A stretch of 43,624 bases of DNA from a virus. A program made the position numbers and the translations under genes. The notes below the pieces were generated by a model that worked only from the letters and a program-made list of their open reading frames with translations, did no database searches and had not been told where the DNA came from. The stretch lies in IMG/VR virus record IMGVR_UViG_3300018411_000036, positions 1-43,624 of that record; one strand, given 5' to 3'. Shown here piece after piece: positions 22,133 to 30,708 of this stretch (position 1 is its first letter; every line of letters starts with the position of its first letter).

Positions 22133-22375
22133 ATGACACCAACAACAGAGATCATCGTCGACTTGGCACAACAGGTTGAAATCGGCGATCCGATTGATTT
22201 TGGTATGCTTAACATCAGTGAGCACGACGCGTATAACTTAATGGCAACGGGGCTGATGGAGCAGTATCATGCAACAGAACCTGCAAACCGCGAAGCAATG
22301 TTGCTTGCTGTTACAACGAAGCTGATTGTTGAGAACTTTGTGTTAAACCTCAAAATGCGACAGAATATGGGCTGA
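22133..22375 (+). CDS. small conserved phage protein (DPIDFGMLNI...VENFVLNLKM type)
   Basis: An 80-residue protein starting MTPTTEIIVDLAQQVEIGDP, with IDFGMLNISEHDAYNLMA and TKLIVENFVLNLKM, matching a small conserved protein of T4-like phages of unknown function. ATG 22133 follows GAGGTGAG. Its last seven bases are the 5' acceptor strand of tRNA-Ala at 22369. Confidence 0.7.
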   Translation: MTPTTEIIVDLAQQVEIGDPIDFGMLNISEHDAYNLMATGLMEQYHATEPANREAMLLAVTTKLIVENFVLNLKMRQNMG

Positions 22376-22443
22376 TAGTGATAACGGGAGCACAGTGGCT
22401 TTGCAAGCCTCGGGTCGGGGTTCGATTCCCCGTCGGTCCACCA
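22369..22443 (+). tRNA. tRNA-Ala(TGC), overlapping a protein gene
   Basis: Acceptor GGGCTGA/TCGGTCC (complete pairing), anticodon loop TTTGCAA, T loop TTCGATT, CCA encoded. The 5' strand includes the stop codon of the preceding gene. Confidence 0.85.
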
Positions 22444-22453
22444 TATACTGCGT

Positions 22454-22493
22454 TATAAATAAGTGTTGACATTTGGGTAAAATAATGTATACT
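22454..22493 (+). promoter_or_regulatory. late and early promoters in tandem
   Basis: TATAAATA at 22454-22461, then TTGACA 22466-22471, 16-bp spacer, TATACT 22488-22493. Confidence 0.75.
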
Positions 22494-22521
22494 GCCCATA
22501 ACAACACTAAGGATATACACC

Positions 22522-22707
22522 ATGGAACTGTTGAGGGAAATGCTTGCTCGAACCTGTAGGTTCGATTTACTGGAGCAATATGCAACTGACGAAGGGTGGG
22601 AGCAACGGTTTGAGATGATTGTTGAAAACGAACAATCTTCTGACATTACTGCATATGTGCAGAGAATGACCGCGCGCCTCAACGACAGGAGTGACTATGC
22701 TGTTTGA
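22522..22707 (+). CDS. hypothetical small protein
   Basis: A 61-residue helical protein (MELLREMLARTCRFDLLEQY onward) read from the promoters just upstream. Overlaps the next gene. No family recognised. Confidence 0.6.
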   Translation: MELLREMLARTCRFDLLEQYATDEGWEQRFEMIVENEQSSDITAYVQRMTARLNDRSDYAV

Positions 22708-23050
22708 AAGCCCGCAAAAATTTCTAGCTGCGATACGCAACACAGTGGAAAACAGAGAGTTTGCTAAACACGCTGCAGCAGATTTGCTAGGTCTCCATTA
22801 CATCATTGATGCACAGTACAAAAAGCCAAATTTTAGCACGATCAAGGCGATGGCTATGGAGTCCGATGAAGAGACACGAGCACGAATTAACAAAGTCCTG
22901 GCAGGAATTGATAAAGCAGAGTTGGAAAAATTTATTGCAGCATTCGGTAACCACAACTATGGCCAGGTCCGTGACATGGTGATACGAGCCGAACGCAGGC
23001 TGCAGTCTGTATACGATGAGTTTGAGTTGTTCAAACACCTTCAACAATAA
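22697..23050 (+). CDS. hypothetical phage protein
   Basis: Protein of 117 residues from ATG 22697, with AGGAG upstream (a GTG at 22691 is an alternative). Helical, with FAKHAAADLLGLHYIIDAQY and a C-terminal FELFKHLQQ. Possibly related to small S-adenosylmethionine-decarboxylase-linked phage proteins in style only; no function assigned. Confidence 0.6.
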   Translation: MLFESPQKFLAAIRNTVENREFAKHAAADLLGLHYIIDAQYKKPNFSTIKAMAMESDEETRARINKVLAGIDKAELEKFIAAFGNHNYGQVRDMVIRAERRLQSVYDEFELFKHLQQ

Positions 23051-23059
23051 ACAAACACC

Positions 23060-23100
23060 GCCCCGGTGGTAAATGCAAATCTGGTACAGCTACAACGTCA
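23060..23100 (+). pseudogene. 5' half of a split tRNA-Leu
   Basis: The first 35 or so bases match tRNA-Leu(CAG) at 18331 exactly, then the sequence diverges in the anticodon arm. The matching 3' half is at 23675. Confidence 0.8.
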
Positions 23101-23137
23101 GTACATAAATAGATGTACACAACACTTTGGAGCTGAT

Positions 23138-23596
23138 ATGTTTAAAAAATACACAAGGATATCCGACAAAGAATTGCAAGAAGTTGTTCGAGAGTGTGCA
23201 ACGTATTCGGAAGTTGTTAGGAAATTAGGACGAACGCCAACAGGTAGTAACATATCCAATATTTCGTTTCGGTGTAAAAAGCTAGGGATTGACGTATCAC
23301 ACATGACTGGCAAATCTCATGCACGTGGTAAGGAATCGAAGCGCAGGTTTGAACCACAAGATTGGCTTACAGTTCGCGATCCAAGTTCACGACGTGTTGA
23401 ACCACGAAATCTGCGAGACGCGTTGCTGGCGGTGGGTGTTCCATATGAATGTTGTAAATGCGGTATTAGCGAGTGGTGTAACAATCGATTAGTACTTGAA
23501 GTTGATCATATCAACGACATGTATTGGGACAACAGAGCAGAGAATCTACAGCTGTTGTGTCCTAACTGCCATTCGCAAAAAACTTTGGGAGCGTGA
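23138..23596 (+). CDS. HNH homing endonuclease in a tRNA-Leu gene
   Basis: Protein of 152 residues from ATG 23138 (GGAG seven bases upstream). N-terminal DNA-binding-like part (SDKELQEVVRECATYSEVVR), then an HNH/zinc core: YECCKCGISEW, LVLEVDHINDMYWDNRAENL, LLCPNCHSQK. A hairpin GTACAT/ATGTAC with AAATAG in the loop lies upstream. The stop codon lies inside the 5' end of an intact tRNA-Leu(GAG). Confidence 0.88.
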   Translation: MFKKYTRISDKELQEVVRECATYSEVVRKLGRTPTGSNISNISFRCKKLGIDVSHMTGKSHARGKESKRRFEPQDWLTVRDPSSRRVEPRNLRDALLAVGVPYECCKCGISEWCNNRLVLEVDHINDMYWDNRAENLQLLCPNCHSQKTLGA

Positions 23597-23667
23597 CGGG
23601 AATATTTGGTATACCTAGCTGAATGAGAGTCAGCTGAATGTGGGTTCGAGTCCCACCGCTCCTACCA
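23587..23667 (+). tRNA. tRNA-Leu(GAG), overlapping the endonuclease gene
   Basis: Acceptor GGGAGCG/CGCTCCT, Leu D arm, anticodon arm GCTGA-ATGAGAG-TCAGC, T loop TTCGAGT, CCA encoded. First ten bases are shared with the HNH gene. Confidence 0.85.
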
Positions 23668-23674
23668 ATATTTA

Positions 23675-23708
23675 ACTTTTGCGGGTTCGAATCCCGCTCG
23701 GGGCACCA
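23675..23708 (+). pseudogene. 3' half of the split tRNA-Leu
   Basis: T arm GCGGG-TTCGAAT-CCCGC and the acceptor plus CCA of a tRNA-Leu(CAG), nearly identical to the 3' end at 18384-18414. Confidence 0.8.
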
Positions 23709-23718
23709 CAACATCTAC

Positions 23719-23803
23719 ACCCTCGTGACTTAGGCGAATTGGTACAGCCAGTCGGCTTAAACCCGACGTCTTTTTGCAGGTTCGAATCCTGTCGGGGGTA
23801 CCA
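23719..23803 (+). tRNA. tRNA-Leu(TAA)
   Basis: Acceptor ACCCTCG/CGGGGGT, anticodon arm GTCGG-CTTAAAC-CCGAC, T loop TTCGAAT, CCA encoded. Confidence 0.88.
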
Positions 23804-23978
23804 GCAACGGTTTTTGACGCAGGATAGACGGCAGAATTGAGTCCCAGCAAGCGCTAACCTGTTGGCTGACAGGTGACAAAATAGTATGCGCTTGCAGGTT
23901 GCCAAAAACTCTTCTGTATGAGACAATCTGGCGAGGCTGAAAAGATAGCCAGGCGCCTGCGTTGATATTTTTACAATG
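23804..23978 (+). ncRNA. structured spacer RNA
   Basis: GTTTTTG/CAAAAAC and, inside it, GCAAGCGC/GCGCTTGC make a nested long hairpin directly after tRNA-Leu, similar in design to the cassettes at 19.4-21.4 kb. No gene. Confidence 0.5.
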
Positions 23979-24056
23979 CCCCTCTGGACAAATTTGGTAA
24001 AGTCGGCTCTCTCAAAAAGAGCAGTTCTCTCGGTTCGAATCCGAGGAGGGGTACCA
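23979..24056 (+). tRNA. tRNA-Leu(CAA)
   Basis: Acceptor GCCCCTC/GAGGGGT, anticodon arm GCTCT-CTCAAAA-AGAGC, T loop TTCGAAT, CCA encoded. Confidence 0.9.
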
Positions 24057-24071
24057 ATAAACAGACATCTT

Positions 24072-24578
24072 ATGATCACATCATCCGAATTGTTAGCATT
24101 TGCTTACCACCCCGTCGCGTACGAGCAACGGTTAGTCAACATCATCATTCCAGACGGCAGACAAGTTCTGCTGCTCAGCCCCAGCGAACTCGCGTCGCAC
24201 CCTCTAAACCCCACAAACGCCCCTGTTACGATTAAGATCGAGGGAATGGAGCGTTACAGCAACCAGCTGTGGGAGCAAGCTCAAGAACTTGCGTTTCGAT
24301 ACGGACACGACGGTCCTATCACCTGCCACGCGTTTATATCACCTGTAAACGGCGCCACTTTCGGTATCCATACCGATCCAGACAACGTGATCATCTATTG
24401 CGTTGAGGGAACAAAAACAATGGAGATTGGAGGCGACTTGTACCGCTTGCAGCCTGGTGAGTACGTCCACATTCCGTATGATACACCGCACCGCGCAATC
24501 AACGAGCACTCCTCTGTGATGTTGTCTTTTGGGCTCGAACGGTACTATAATGACAAAATGTCAAGCGAGGGTCGTTAA
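24072..24578 (+). CDS. cupin/JmjC-like protein, putative 2OG-Fe(II) hydroxylase
   Basis: Protein of 168 residues. Residues 85-160 carry a double-stranded beta-helix: NGATFGIHTDPDNVIIYCVE with the H-x-D pair, IGGDLYRLQPGEYVHIPYDT, then PHRAINEHSSVMLSFGLER with the distal His. This matches the iron-binding facial triad of JmjC-type hydroxylases, some of which modify ribosomal proteins and peptides. ATG 24072 is chosen because the longer frame would run through tRNA-Leu. First gene of the radical SAM operon; its stop overlaps the next start (ATGA). Substrate unknown; the Cys-His repeat protein two genes on is a candidate. Confidence 0.7.
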   Translation: MITSSELLAFAYHPVAYEQRLVNIIIPDGRQVLLLSPSELASHPLNPTNAPVTIKIEGMERYSNQLWEQAQELAFRYGHDGPITCHAFISPVNGATFGIHTDPDNVIIYCVEGTKTMEIGGDLYRLQPGEYVHIPYDTPHRAINEHSSVMLSFGLERYYNDKMSSEGR

Positions 24579-25648
24579 TGAACTGGATGTTCTATCTCAA
24601 AACCACGGAAACGTGTAACCTAAACTGCAAGCATTGTTTCACCAACGGCGTGAACGGTGCAAAAATCTATTGGGATCACCTCAAGGTTGCACAGTGGGTT
24701 GAGCACTTCGTTGATACACAGATGCACGAAGGCGACAGTCTGCATTGTGAGTTTCATGGTGGAGAACCGTTCCTTGCTGACATCAACCAGCTTCGTGGTG
24801 TTGTCGCAGCAGTCAAACCACACCACCCAAACATCACTTTCGGCATCACAACGAACCTTGTGATCAAGCTGACAGATGAGCACTTTGCGTTTATTGAGCA
24901 AGACCTCGGCAAACGAATTGGCACGTCGTGGGATCCAAAAATTCGCTTCGAGAACGACAAACAGCAAGCGTTGTGGTTGAAAAACGTCAAGACCTTGCTT
25001 GAGCGCGGCAACGTTGTTCGCCTATTCATCAGCGTCACAAAAGACACGATAGACATTGAGCCGATCATGCTGCTGTCATGGATCAAAGCGCTTGGCGTGC
25101 AGGAAGTGTCATTCGAACGGCTGACGCGAAACGGTAATGCAAACCTCCATCCAGACATCTTCCCGTCTAATGTTGAGCAGGACGCTTGGTTCTTGAAGAT
25201 GCACCAACAAAGCGAGCAGTACGACGCTCGTAGCTGGTTTGAAAACGACTTCCTCGAGACGGTCTACGCAAAATTCGAGACAGGATTCCGTTCAGGAGGC
25301 ACGTTCTGCCGTGATTGTGAGGAGAAGATTTTCACGCTGAATGCTGATGGTAAGATTTCAGGATGTCCTAACTCCGCTCCTGAGTTCTCGTATGGGACGA
25401 TTTATGACCCGCTCGATCAAATCCTCAACAGCCCAGTGCGTATAAATAACAGGGCTTGTGAAAAAAGTCGCAACCCTGTATGTTACACTTGCGAGGTTTT
25501 TCAATTTTGCGGAGGCGATTGCCACCAGCTGGCGTGGGACGGAGATATTTGCGGGGCACCGAAATCTTTGATGAAACACTTAGCAGGAGTTACAACACCG
25601 AAGCAGAAAACATGGATTATAAAGGACATTAGACATCATGCTCACTAA
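24578..25648 (+). CDS. radical SAM/SPASM protein 1
   Basis: Protein of 356 residues. N-terminal radical SAM cluster site TCNLNCKHC (Cys 13, 17, 20) and GGEP at 61-64, in a TIM-barrel-like order. C-terminal SPASM domain with many Cys: FCRDCEEK at 244/247, GCPNS at 263, CYTCEVFQFCGGDC at 302-315 and ICGAPK at 325, enough for two auxiliary 4Fe-4S clusters. SPASM enzymes modify peptides and proteins after translation (thioether, C-C, epimer formation). Directly upstream of and overlapping the gene for the CHxS-repeat protein, which makes that protein the likely substrate. Confidence 0.88.
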   Translation: MNWMFYLKTTETCNLNCKHCFTNGVNGAKIYWDHLKVAQWVEHFVDTQMHEGDSLHCEFHGGEPFLADINQLRGVVAAVKPHHPNITFGITTNLVIKLTDEHFAFIEQDLGKRIGTSWDPKIRFENDKQQALWLKNVKTLLERGNVVRLFISVTKDTIDIEPIMLLSWIKALGVQEVSFERLTRNGNANLHPDIFPSNVEQDAWFLKMHQQSEQYDARSWFENDFLETVYAKFETGFRSGGTFCRDCEEKIFTLNADGKISGCPNSAPEFSYGTIYDPLDQILNSPVRINNRACEKSRNPVCYTCEVFQFCGGDCHQLAWDGDICGAPKSLMKHLAGVTTPKQKTWIIKDIRHHAH

Positions 25649-26174
25649 CCCAATCAATAATGCAAACCTCGTTAATAGGTTTGCACAATACGTTCAGGCA
25701 ACAGCAAACAGTGGTATCAGCTGGGGGACAAACGCTGTGCCTTTTGCTGAATTTCCAGCTGGCCATTTCGGTGGCACCACAGCAGGTGCTGGTTTGTCAA
25801 TCAGCGGTCCGTCTGTCGGTGCAACAGGAACGCCTGTAACAGCAAGCACTATCTTTAACGTGTTGGTTGCAGAAACACGACTGTTTACAAACATTCGCTT
25901 GCTTCGCGCCCGCCGTAACGTTACTGGCATTGGTACTACTTACGACCAGACAGCTGTTGCGCATATGAACGTAAACCACCGCCAAGCTCTTGGTGCTACA
26001 GCAGCCCCCGGAATTGCTTCAGGGCAAACAATCACATCGAGCGGTCTGGAAACCTTCTTCAACAACCTACGTACAGCATACACCAACGCTAGAAACACTG
26101 TTGTACAAATTGATATTAACCTCTGCCACTCCAGCTGCCATGGCAGCTGCCACGGCTCACGCGCTAGGAGATAA
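25638..26174 (+). CDS. CHxS-repeat protein, probable substrate of the radical SAM system
   Basis: Protein of 178 residues. Residues 1-160 look like a folded, Gly/Ala/Thr-rich domain with no enzyme motif. The C-terminus ends CHSSCHGSCHGSRARR: three tandem Cys-His-x-Ser units (163-174) plus a basic tail. His-x-Ser and Cys-x-x-x repeats at the C-terminus of a protein beside SPASM enzymes are typical of ribosomally made, post-translationally modified peptides such as the His-Xaa-Ser systems. Whether this is a virion protein with a modified tip or a released peptide is unknown. The gene overlaps the SPASM gene by 11 bases. Confidence 0.75.
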   Translation: MLTNPINNANLVNRFAQYVQATANSGISWGTNAVPFAEFPAGHFGGTTAGAGLSISGPSVGATGTPVTASTIFNVLVAETRLFTNIRLLRARRNVTGIGTTYDQTAVAHMNVNHRQALGATAAPGIASGQTITSSGLETFFNNLRTAYTNARNTVVQIDINLCHSSCHGSCHGSRARR

Positions 26175-26175
26175 G

Positions 26176-26904
26176 ATGAAAACCGTAACGGTTACCGCCC
26201 CACTGTCGATTGATGACCTCAAGTTGTTTTATCTTGAGGACAAGAATGTTCTGTACATGATTGACTATGAGAAATCAACCCTAAAAGAGGGCAAGCTGAT
26301 TACATATCTGTCGAACCTCGATATTCCTGCTGACATCGACCTGTCCAATACTTGCGGACAGGATGTAGCACAACTGCTCGCTGCATACTTTCAGTCTGTA
26401 ACATTCTGCAACATTAACACACTCGAGCATTTGGCAATCGAAACGGTGTTGACAGCAGCTGGTGTTGTTACAACAGACAATCCTGCCGTTCAGCAAGTTG
26501 TTGATCAGCACAACGAACTGGTAATGAAGTGGGTGAAGATTCTACAAAGCCTGTCTGTGTACAACATGTCGATTGTTAAGGATGACAGCTTCAAGGAGTT
26601 CGCCAACTCATTCCCTGTTAATGACACGAAGTCGATCAATGGAATCAACTGGATCAGTCTGCTTAAACATCCACAGCTGTACCTGATTTTCTCAAAGATC
26701 GACCAGTCAACATTGGAATTCTATCCATACTATTTCAACGAGTACCTGTTCAAGTCTCACAGTCTGTATCACTACTGGGCGAACGAGAACAATCCATTGT
26801 TCTTGCTGACATACGGAATCGCAGAAGGGTTGATAAATACCGAAGAATATATTGACATGCGTAAGCAGTCAATTGAGGAGATTGATCGTGCTGCATCTAT
26901 TTAA
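26176..26904 (+). CDS. hypothetical protein of the radical SAM operon (A)
   Basis: Protein of 242 residues from ATG 26176, one base after the repeat protein's stop, with AGGAG upstream. Begins MKTVTVTAPLSIDDLKLFYL; the rest is mostly helical with a tyrosine-rich YYFNEYLFKSHSLYHYWANE near residue 195. No known domain. Position suggests a scaffold, recognition or partner protein for the repeat protein or its enzymes. Confidence 0.65.
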   Translation: MKTVTVTAPLSIDDLKLFYLEDKNVLYMIDYEKSTLKEGKLITYLSNLDIPADIDLSNTCGQDVAQLLAAYFQSVTFCNINTLEHLAIETVLTAAGVVTTDNPAVQQVVDQHNELVMKWVKILQSLSVYNMSIVKDDSFKEFANSFPVNDTKSINGINWISLLKHPQLYLIFSKIDQSTLEFYPYYFNEYLFKSHSLYHYWANENNPLFLLTYGIAEGLINTEEYIDMRKQSIEEIDRAASI

Positions 26905-27937
26905 ACGCGTATACGTCACAACCGACGCTGGTCTTGATATCACAAACAACCGCATTGTCATTTCGGCAGAGCACGGGTTCCCTATGTACCACCCTCTTGA
27001 GGAGTTCAAAGACGGCGGCAAGTTGCTCGGATACGGTCCTAACCTCGAGGGTGTGTACGAATCTATGCCTCGCGTGTCGAACTTCCCGCAGCTGATTGAA
27101 TTTCTGTACAATTATGACGATCGCGTTATCGTCTATGTTGACGGTCAGCAGTTTATGGAGTTCATGGCTCTGTGGCACAAAGCACTATTCAAGAACCCAA
27201 CGTCCTCGAGCACGTGGGACATTTTGAATGCTTACATTCGCAAACACGATCTGCAGCGCAACTGGAAGTTGAATGAATTCAGCGCAGGCGTTGCGTACAC
27301 GAATGTTAACGCCACAAGTTATGATGTTGTGTTCCAGCGTGCTGAAAAGCACGATCTGTCAGTTCTGGTGCAGTCTGCATATCAAGACCTCAGCTTTGAT
27401 ATCCTAATTGCTAACTACATCAACAACCCCACGAAGTTCACTGCACCAATGGCAGCCTGTATGCAGACTGTGTTGTTGAGAACCGTTGACGAAACGTTGA
27501 TTGAAGTCAAGCAAACATTCTACAAAGGACACACAAAGTCAGTGTTCCCGCGGTTTTCTGTTGGTTTGGAGTTTTTCGGCCAGTCTTCTCTGTACGTAGA
27601 AGAAGCGGTTGGTCAAGTGGGTTCAAAATCAAGCGTTGATATTCTGGGTGCTACTCAACAAGATGTGGATACCGCTATCCATATCGCAACAACGTTGTAT
27701 AGAGAGTGGGATCAGTTCAAAGACGATGCGACAATCATTTCTCGGCTCGACTTGGTCAACATCGTTCGCAACCCTCTAACACCGTCTGTCATTGACGCTG
27801 TATTGGAAATGGAGCGCTCAACTGGTTCCAACAACAGAATTTACGCGCCAACTGATGAAGAAAAATTGAACACGTTCTTCATTGATCTAGTTTTAGCAAC
27901 GCCGACTACAGAAATGGCAAAATATGAGATTGTCTGA
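26888..27937 (+). CDS. hypothetical protein of the radical SAM operon (B)
   Basis: Protein of 349 residues from a GTG with GAGGAG upstream, overlapping the previous gene by 17 bases. N-terminal beta-rich region (FKRVYVTTDAGLDITNNRIV, GYGPNLEGVYESM), then long helices. No metal or nucleotide site is recognised. Overlaps the oxygenase gene downstream. Role unknown; may bind the substrate or form part of the structure that is modified. Confidence 0.65.
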   Translation: MLHLFKRVYVTTDAGLDITNNRIVISAEHGFPMYHPLEEFKDGGKLLGYGPNLEGVYESMPRVSNFPQLIEFLYNYDDRVIVYVDGQQFMEFMALWHKALFKNPTSSSTWDILNAYIRKHDLQRNWKLNEFSAGVAYTNVNATSYDVVFQRAEKHDLSVLVQSAYQDLSFDILIANYINNPTKFTAPMAACMQTVLLRTVDETLIEVKQTFYKGHTKSVFPRFSVGLEFFGQSSLYVEEAVGQVGSKSSVDILGATQQDVDTAIHIATTLYREWDQFKDDATIISRLDLVNIVRNPLTPSVIDAVLEMERSTGSNNRIYAPTDEEKLNTFFIDLVLATPTTEMAKYEIV

Positions 27938-28580
27938 TGATTTGAAAGATCACAACGCTTTTTTTGATACTGGGTACTTTGTTGGAACAATAGATCCGTA
28001 TGTGATGAAGGCATTGTGGAGAGAAATCGAAATAACAAACTGGATTGAAGACCCTGATAACATATACAAGAAAATACCACACTGGTACTGCACTAACCTA
28101 ACAACGCCAATTGGTCAACTAGAGGCGTTTAGAGGTAAGTACGAGAAAGAGTTTGCAGAGCGAATTATGGAGAGAGCACCCCGATCGTTGATGGATGTTG
28201 CTAGTAAATTTTTTGCTTTTGATGAGAGATTTCAGTTCTTCAAGCGGTACTTTAACGATATTGAATTGACGAGTGTAGATTTGTGGAATGGTGCAGAAAA
28301 CATCGACTACCACTTTGACACAATCAACGGGTTCGATCTAGCGGTGTTGATTTACCTAACCGATCAACCGCAGTGGGATCCAAAATGGGGCGGTTCTTTG
28401 CGAATGAAGCGTGAATATCCACATCTTGGACTGCCAACTACAGATGAGATCGTCTATCCCACTTCTGGAACGTACGTACTATTTAACAACAAGACGCCGT
28501 TGTTGACACACAAGGTTGAGCCGTTGACAACCACCGACGTTAACAGGTATACTTTCACTTTCAACTATAACTTAAAATGA
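27924..28580 (+). CDS. 2OG-Fe(II) oxygenase A
   Basis: Protein of 218 residues with the 2-oxoglutarate/iron facial triad: H130-x-D132 in NIDYHFDTINGFDL, H196 in TPLLTHKVEP, and R208 in NRYTFTF for 2-oxoglutarate. The block WNGAEN ... YLTD ... W...WGGSL is shared with the C-terminal half of the protein at 29575, so the two are paralogues. Predicted to hydroxylate an amino acid side chain, in keeping with prolyl-hydroxylase-like phage enzymes. ATGA overlap with the next gene. Confidence 0.8.
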   Translation: MRLSDDLKDHNAFFDTGYFVGTIDPYVMKALWREIEITNWIEDPDNIYKKIPHWYCTNLTTPIGQLEAFRGKYEKEFAERIMERAPRSLMDVASKFFAFDERFQFFKRYFNDIELTSVDLWNGAENIDYHFDTINGFDLAVLIYLTDQPQWDPKWGGSLRMKREYPHLGLPTTDEIVYPTSGTYVLFNNKTPLLTHKVEPLTTTDVNRYTFTFNYNLK

Positions 28581-29578
28581 CGATAGCCCAACACATGCTG
28601 GACAATCACGATAAGCGCCCAGCCGCGGGTGAAATCATCGTGATCTTGTTCGAACAGTGCAATTTGTCGTGCTCGTTTTGTCACCAGAAACACGATGACA
28701 AGACAGGAATGGACTCGATCGTTGATAAGGTCGATCTTGTCAGACGAACAATTCCTATATTACGGAAGAAAGGCAAAACGCAATTTTCCGTTCACGTGAT
28801 GGGCGGCGAATTGTTTGCCGATGATATTCCTGACGAATTGTTTGAAAAGTACGACCGGTTTATTGATGATGTAAGAGAACTTCGGTCTGATGGCACTCAG
28901 GTTGACATATACTTCGTGTCAAACCTGATTTTTGATAACAGAGCAAGAATGGAGACATTTCTTGATAAACACCAAGACGTTCATCTTCTAACAAGTTTTG
29001 ACTTCGCTGGAAGGTTCAATGAAGCAAACAAGAAGATTTACTTTGACAACGTTCTCCATTTCGAAGACAGGATCGACAGCGTCAATGTGATCCTGTCAAA
29101 ACAGAACATTGAAAGGATGATCAAACAGCGCGATCCTGTGTTTGATTACCTGTATGACAAGGTTGAAGTGGTGTTTGATTACTATGGCCCTAAAGGTGCG
29201 AATGATCCTCACTTGCCAACAGATGTTCAGTTGAGACAGGGGCTGATTTACTTGTTCGACAACTACCCGAAAGTAATACCGGTAGCAAACTTCACATCTA
29301 AAACCAAGACTGTGATGAGCTGCATGGACACGTATACTGCCATGCCTAACGGCAAGGTTGGCGGATGTGGGATGTTTGAAAACACAACCAAAGTGATACC
29401 AATCAAACGTTCAATCGAACAAAAGTGGTTCGACAGCTACAATTGTTTTGAATGCGAACACTTTCAACGGTGCTCTTTCGGTTGCTTTATGAGCAACCAC
29501 ATAAATGATATGAGAACCCAGCAACAGTGCTGGCTAAAAGAAGTATATGACTACGTAGACGCAAAGGAAAAGGCATGA
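28577..29578 (+). CDS. radical SAM protein 2
   Basis: Protein of 333 residues. Cluster site QCNLSCSFC (Cys 28, 32, 35), MGGEL near 74, and a C-terminal Cys-rich region: SCMDTYTAMPNGKVGGCGMF, then NCFECEHFQRCSFGCFMSNH and a final Cys in QQQCWLKE. A SPASM-like or twitch-type auxiliary cluster is likely. Lies between the two paralogous oxygenases and overlaps both. Confidence 0.85.
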   Translation: MTIAQHMLDNHDKRPAAGEIIVILFEQCNLSCSFCHQKHDDKTGMDSIVDKVDLVRRTIPILRKKGKTQFSVHVMGGELFADDIPDELFEKYDRFIDDVRELRSDGTQVDIYFVSNLIFDNRARMETFLDKHQDVHLLTSFDFAGRFNEANKKIYFDNVLHFEDRIDSVNVILSKQNIERMIKQRDPVFDYLYDKVEVVFDYYGPKGANDPHLPTDVQLRQGLIYLFDNYPKVIPVANFTSKTKTVMSCMDTYTAMPNGKVGGCGMFENTTKVIPIKRSIEQKWFDSYNCFECEHFQRCSFGCFMSNHINDMRTQQQCWLKEVYDYVDAKEKA

Positions 29579-30684
29579 CAAAGCGACAAGTGTCTCTGAT
29601 TGAAGAGAACAAAGATTTTCTCGCCGATGAGGCGGTAACCTATTACAAAACAAAGTATCCAGACGTTGAATTTGACAAAGAATTCTGCCGCCGTGATGTT
29701 CATATGATTTGCGACATTATCTGCGGTGACCTTAACCTCGAAGGATTCGTCTCGTCAATCACGTTTGCTGCACCTGATGTAGAACATAACTATTATGCTC
29801 TGAACCGCTACAAAGGGTCGTTTCTTTGCCTAAGACAACAGAATGTTGTAACCTTTGATGTTGTTGCACACATTATCGGTATGATCAAAAAGGTTGCACA
29901 AAGTCAGCCTGTAGAGCCTGTGCTAGGCAAGCACGAACAGACGTTTGACCCTCAACGAAATCTTACTGCGGAACAGATTGCGGAGATTGGCGTGCTCGGC
30001 ACACTGATCGCAGGTAATGTTGGCAAAGGTAGGCCTCGTACTCAATACACTGTCATGATGGAGGATTACTTTGATAAGGGGTTCATCCACACAACGATCC
30101 CATCAGACATATACTCACGACTGTGGGAACAAGTGCACAAAACAAACTGGGTCGATGCTGTTCGGACAACATACAAGAAAAAACCCGACTGGTATTACGA
30201 GAACGAGAAGCACTATCTTGATCCTATGCTGCTTGATCGTCCAACACACGAGAAGCTATTTGCGAAAGAAACAATTTCGAACACACCGCCTGATCTGATC
30301 AAAATTGCTGAGGACCTGCTGAAAGATCCAATGTTTGATTACATCAAATTGTTCCGTCCGCCTAACCCTGTTGTGAAATGTGTGCACTTCTGGAACGGCA
30401 GCGAGAATAGCCCTCACCACAACGATGGTGTTGATGGCACAGACCTGATGATCTTCTGTTACCTGACCGACGAAGAAGGATGGGATGAGGAGTGGGGCGG
30501 TTACATCAACATGCTGAAGGAAGTTGGTGGTCAGTTCTACCACACAAAGAACATTATGCCGATTGACGGCACGATGGTTTGTGTCAACAACTCTGCACCA
30601 ATCTTCAAGCACGGCATTCGTGATTTAAAACGTAAAGACAAAAACCGCTACACATTTATTTTCCACTATACGTGGACGTTCTAA
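29575..30684 (+). CDS. 2OG-Fe(II) oxygenase B with extra N-terminal domain
   Basis: Protein of 369 residues. Residues 1-150 are a separate domain of unknown fold (CRRDVHMICDIICGDLNLEG and TFDVVAHIIGMIKK). Residues 160-369 are a 2OG-Fe(II) oxygenase: H282-x-D284 in NSPHHNDGVDGTDL, H346 in PIFKHGIRD, R358 in NRYTFIF. Paralogue of the gene at 27924. Two oxygenases plus a cupin suggest several hydroxylations of one or more substrates. Confidence 0.8.
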   Translation: MTKRQVSLIEENKDFLADEAVTYYKTKYPDVEFDKEFCRRDVHMICDIICGDLNLEGFVSSITFAAPDVEHNYYALNRYKGSFLCLRQQNVVTFDVVAHIIGMIKKVAQSQPVEPVLGKHEQTFDPQRNLTAEQIAEIGVLGTLIAGNVGKGRPRTQYTVMMEDYFDKGFIHTTIPSDIYSRLWEQVHKTNWVDAVRTTYKKKPDWYYENEKHYLDPMLLDRPTHEKLFAKETISNTPPDLIKIAEDLLKDPMFDYIKLFRPPNPVVKCVHFWNGSENSPHHNDGVDGTDLMIFCYLTDEEGWDEEWGGYINMLKEVGGQFYHTKNIMPIDGTMVCVNNSAPIFKHGIRDLKRKDKNRYTFIFHYTWTF

Positions 30685-30708
30685 CCCCACAGCTGTGAAG
30701 GGCTGACA

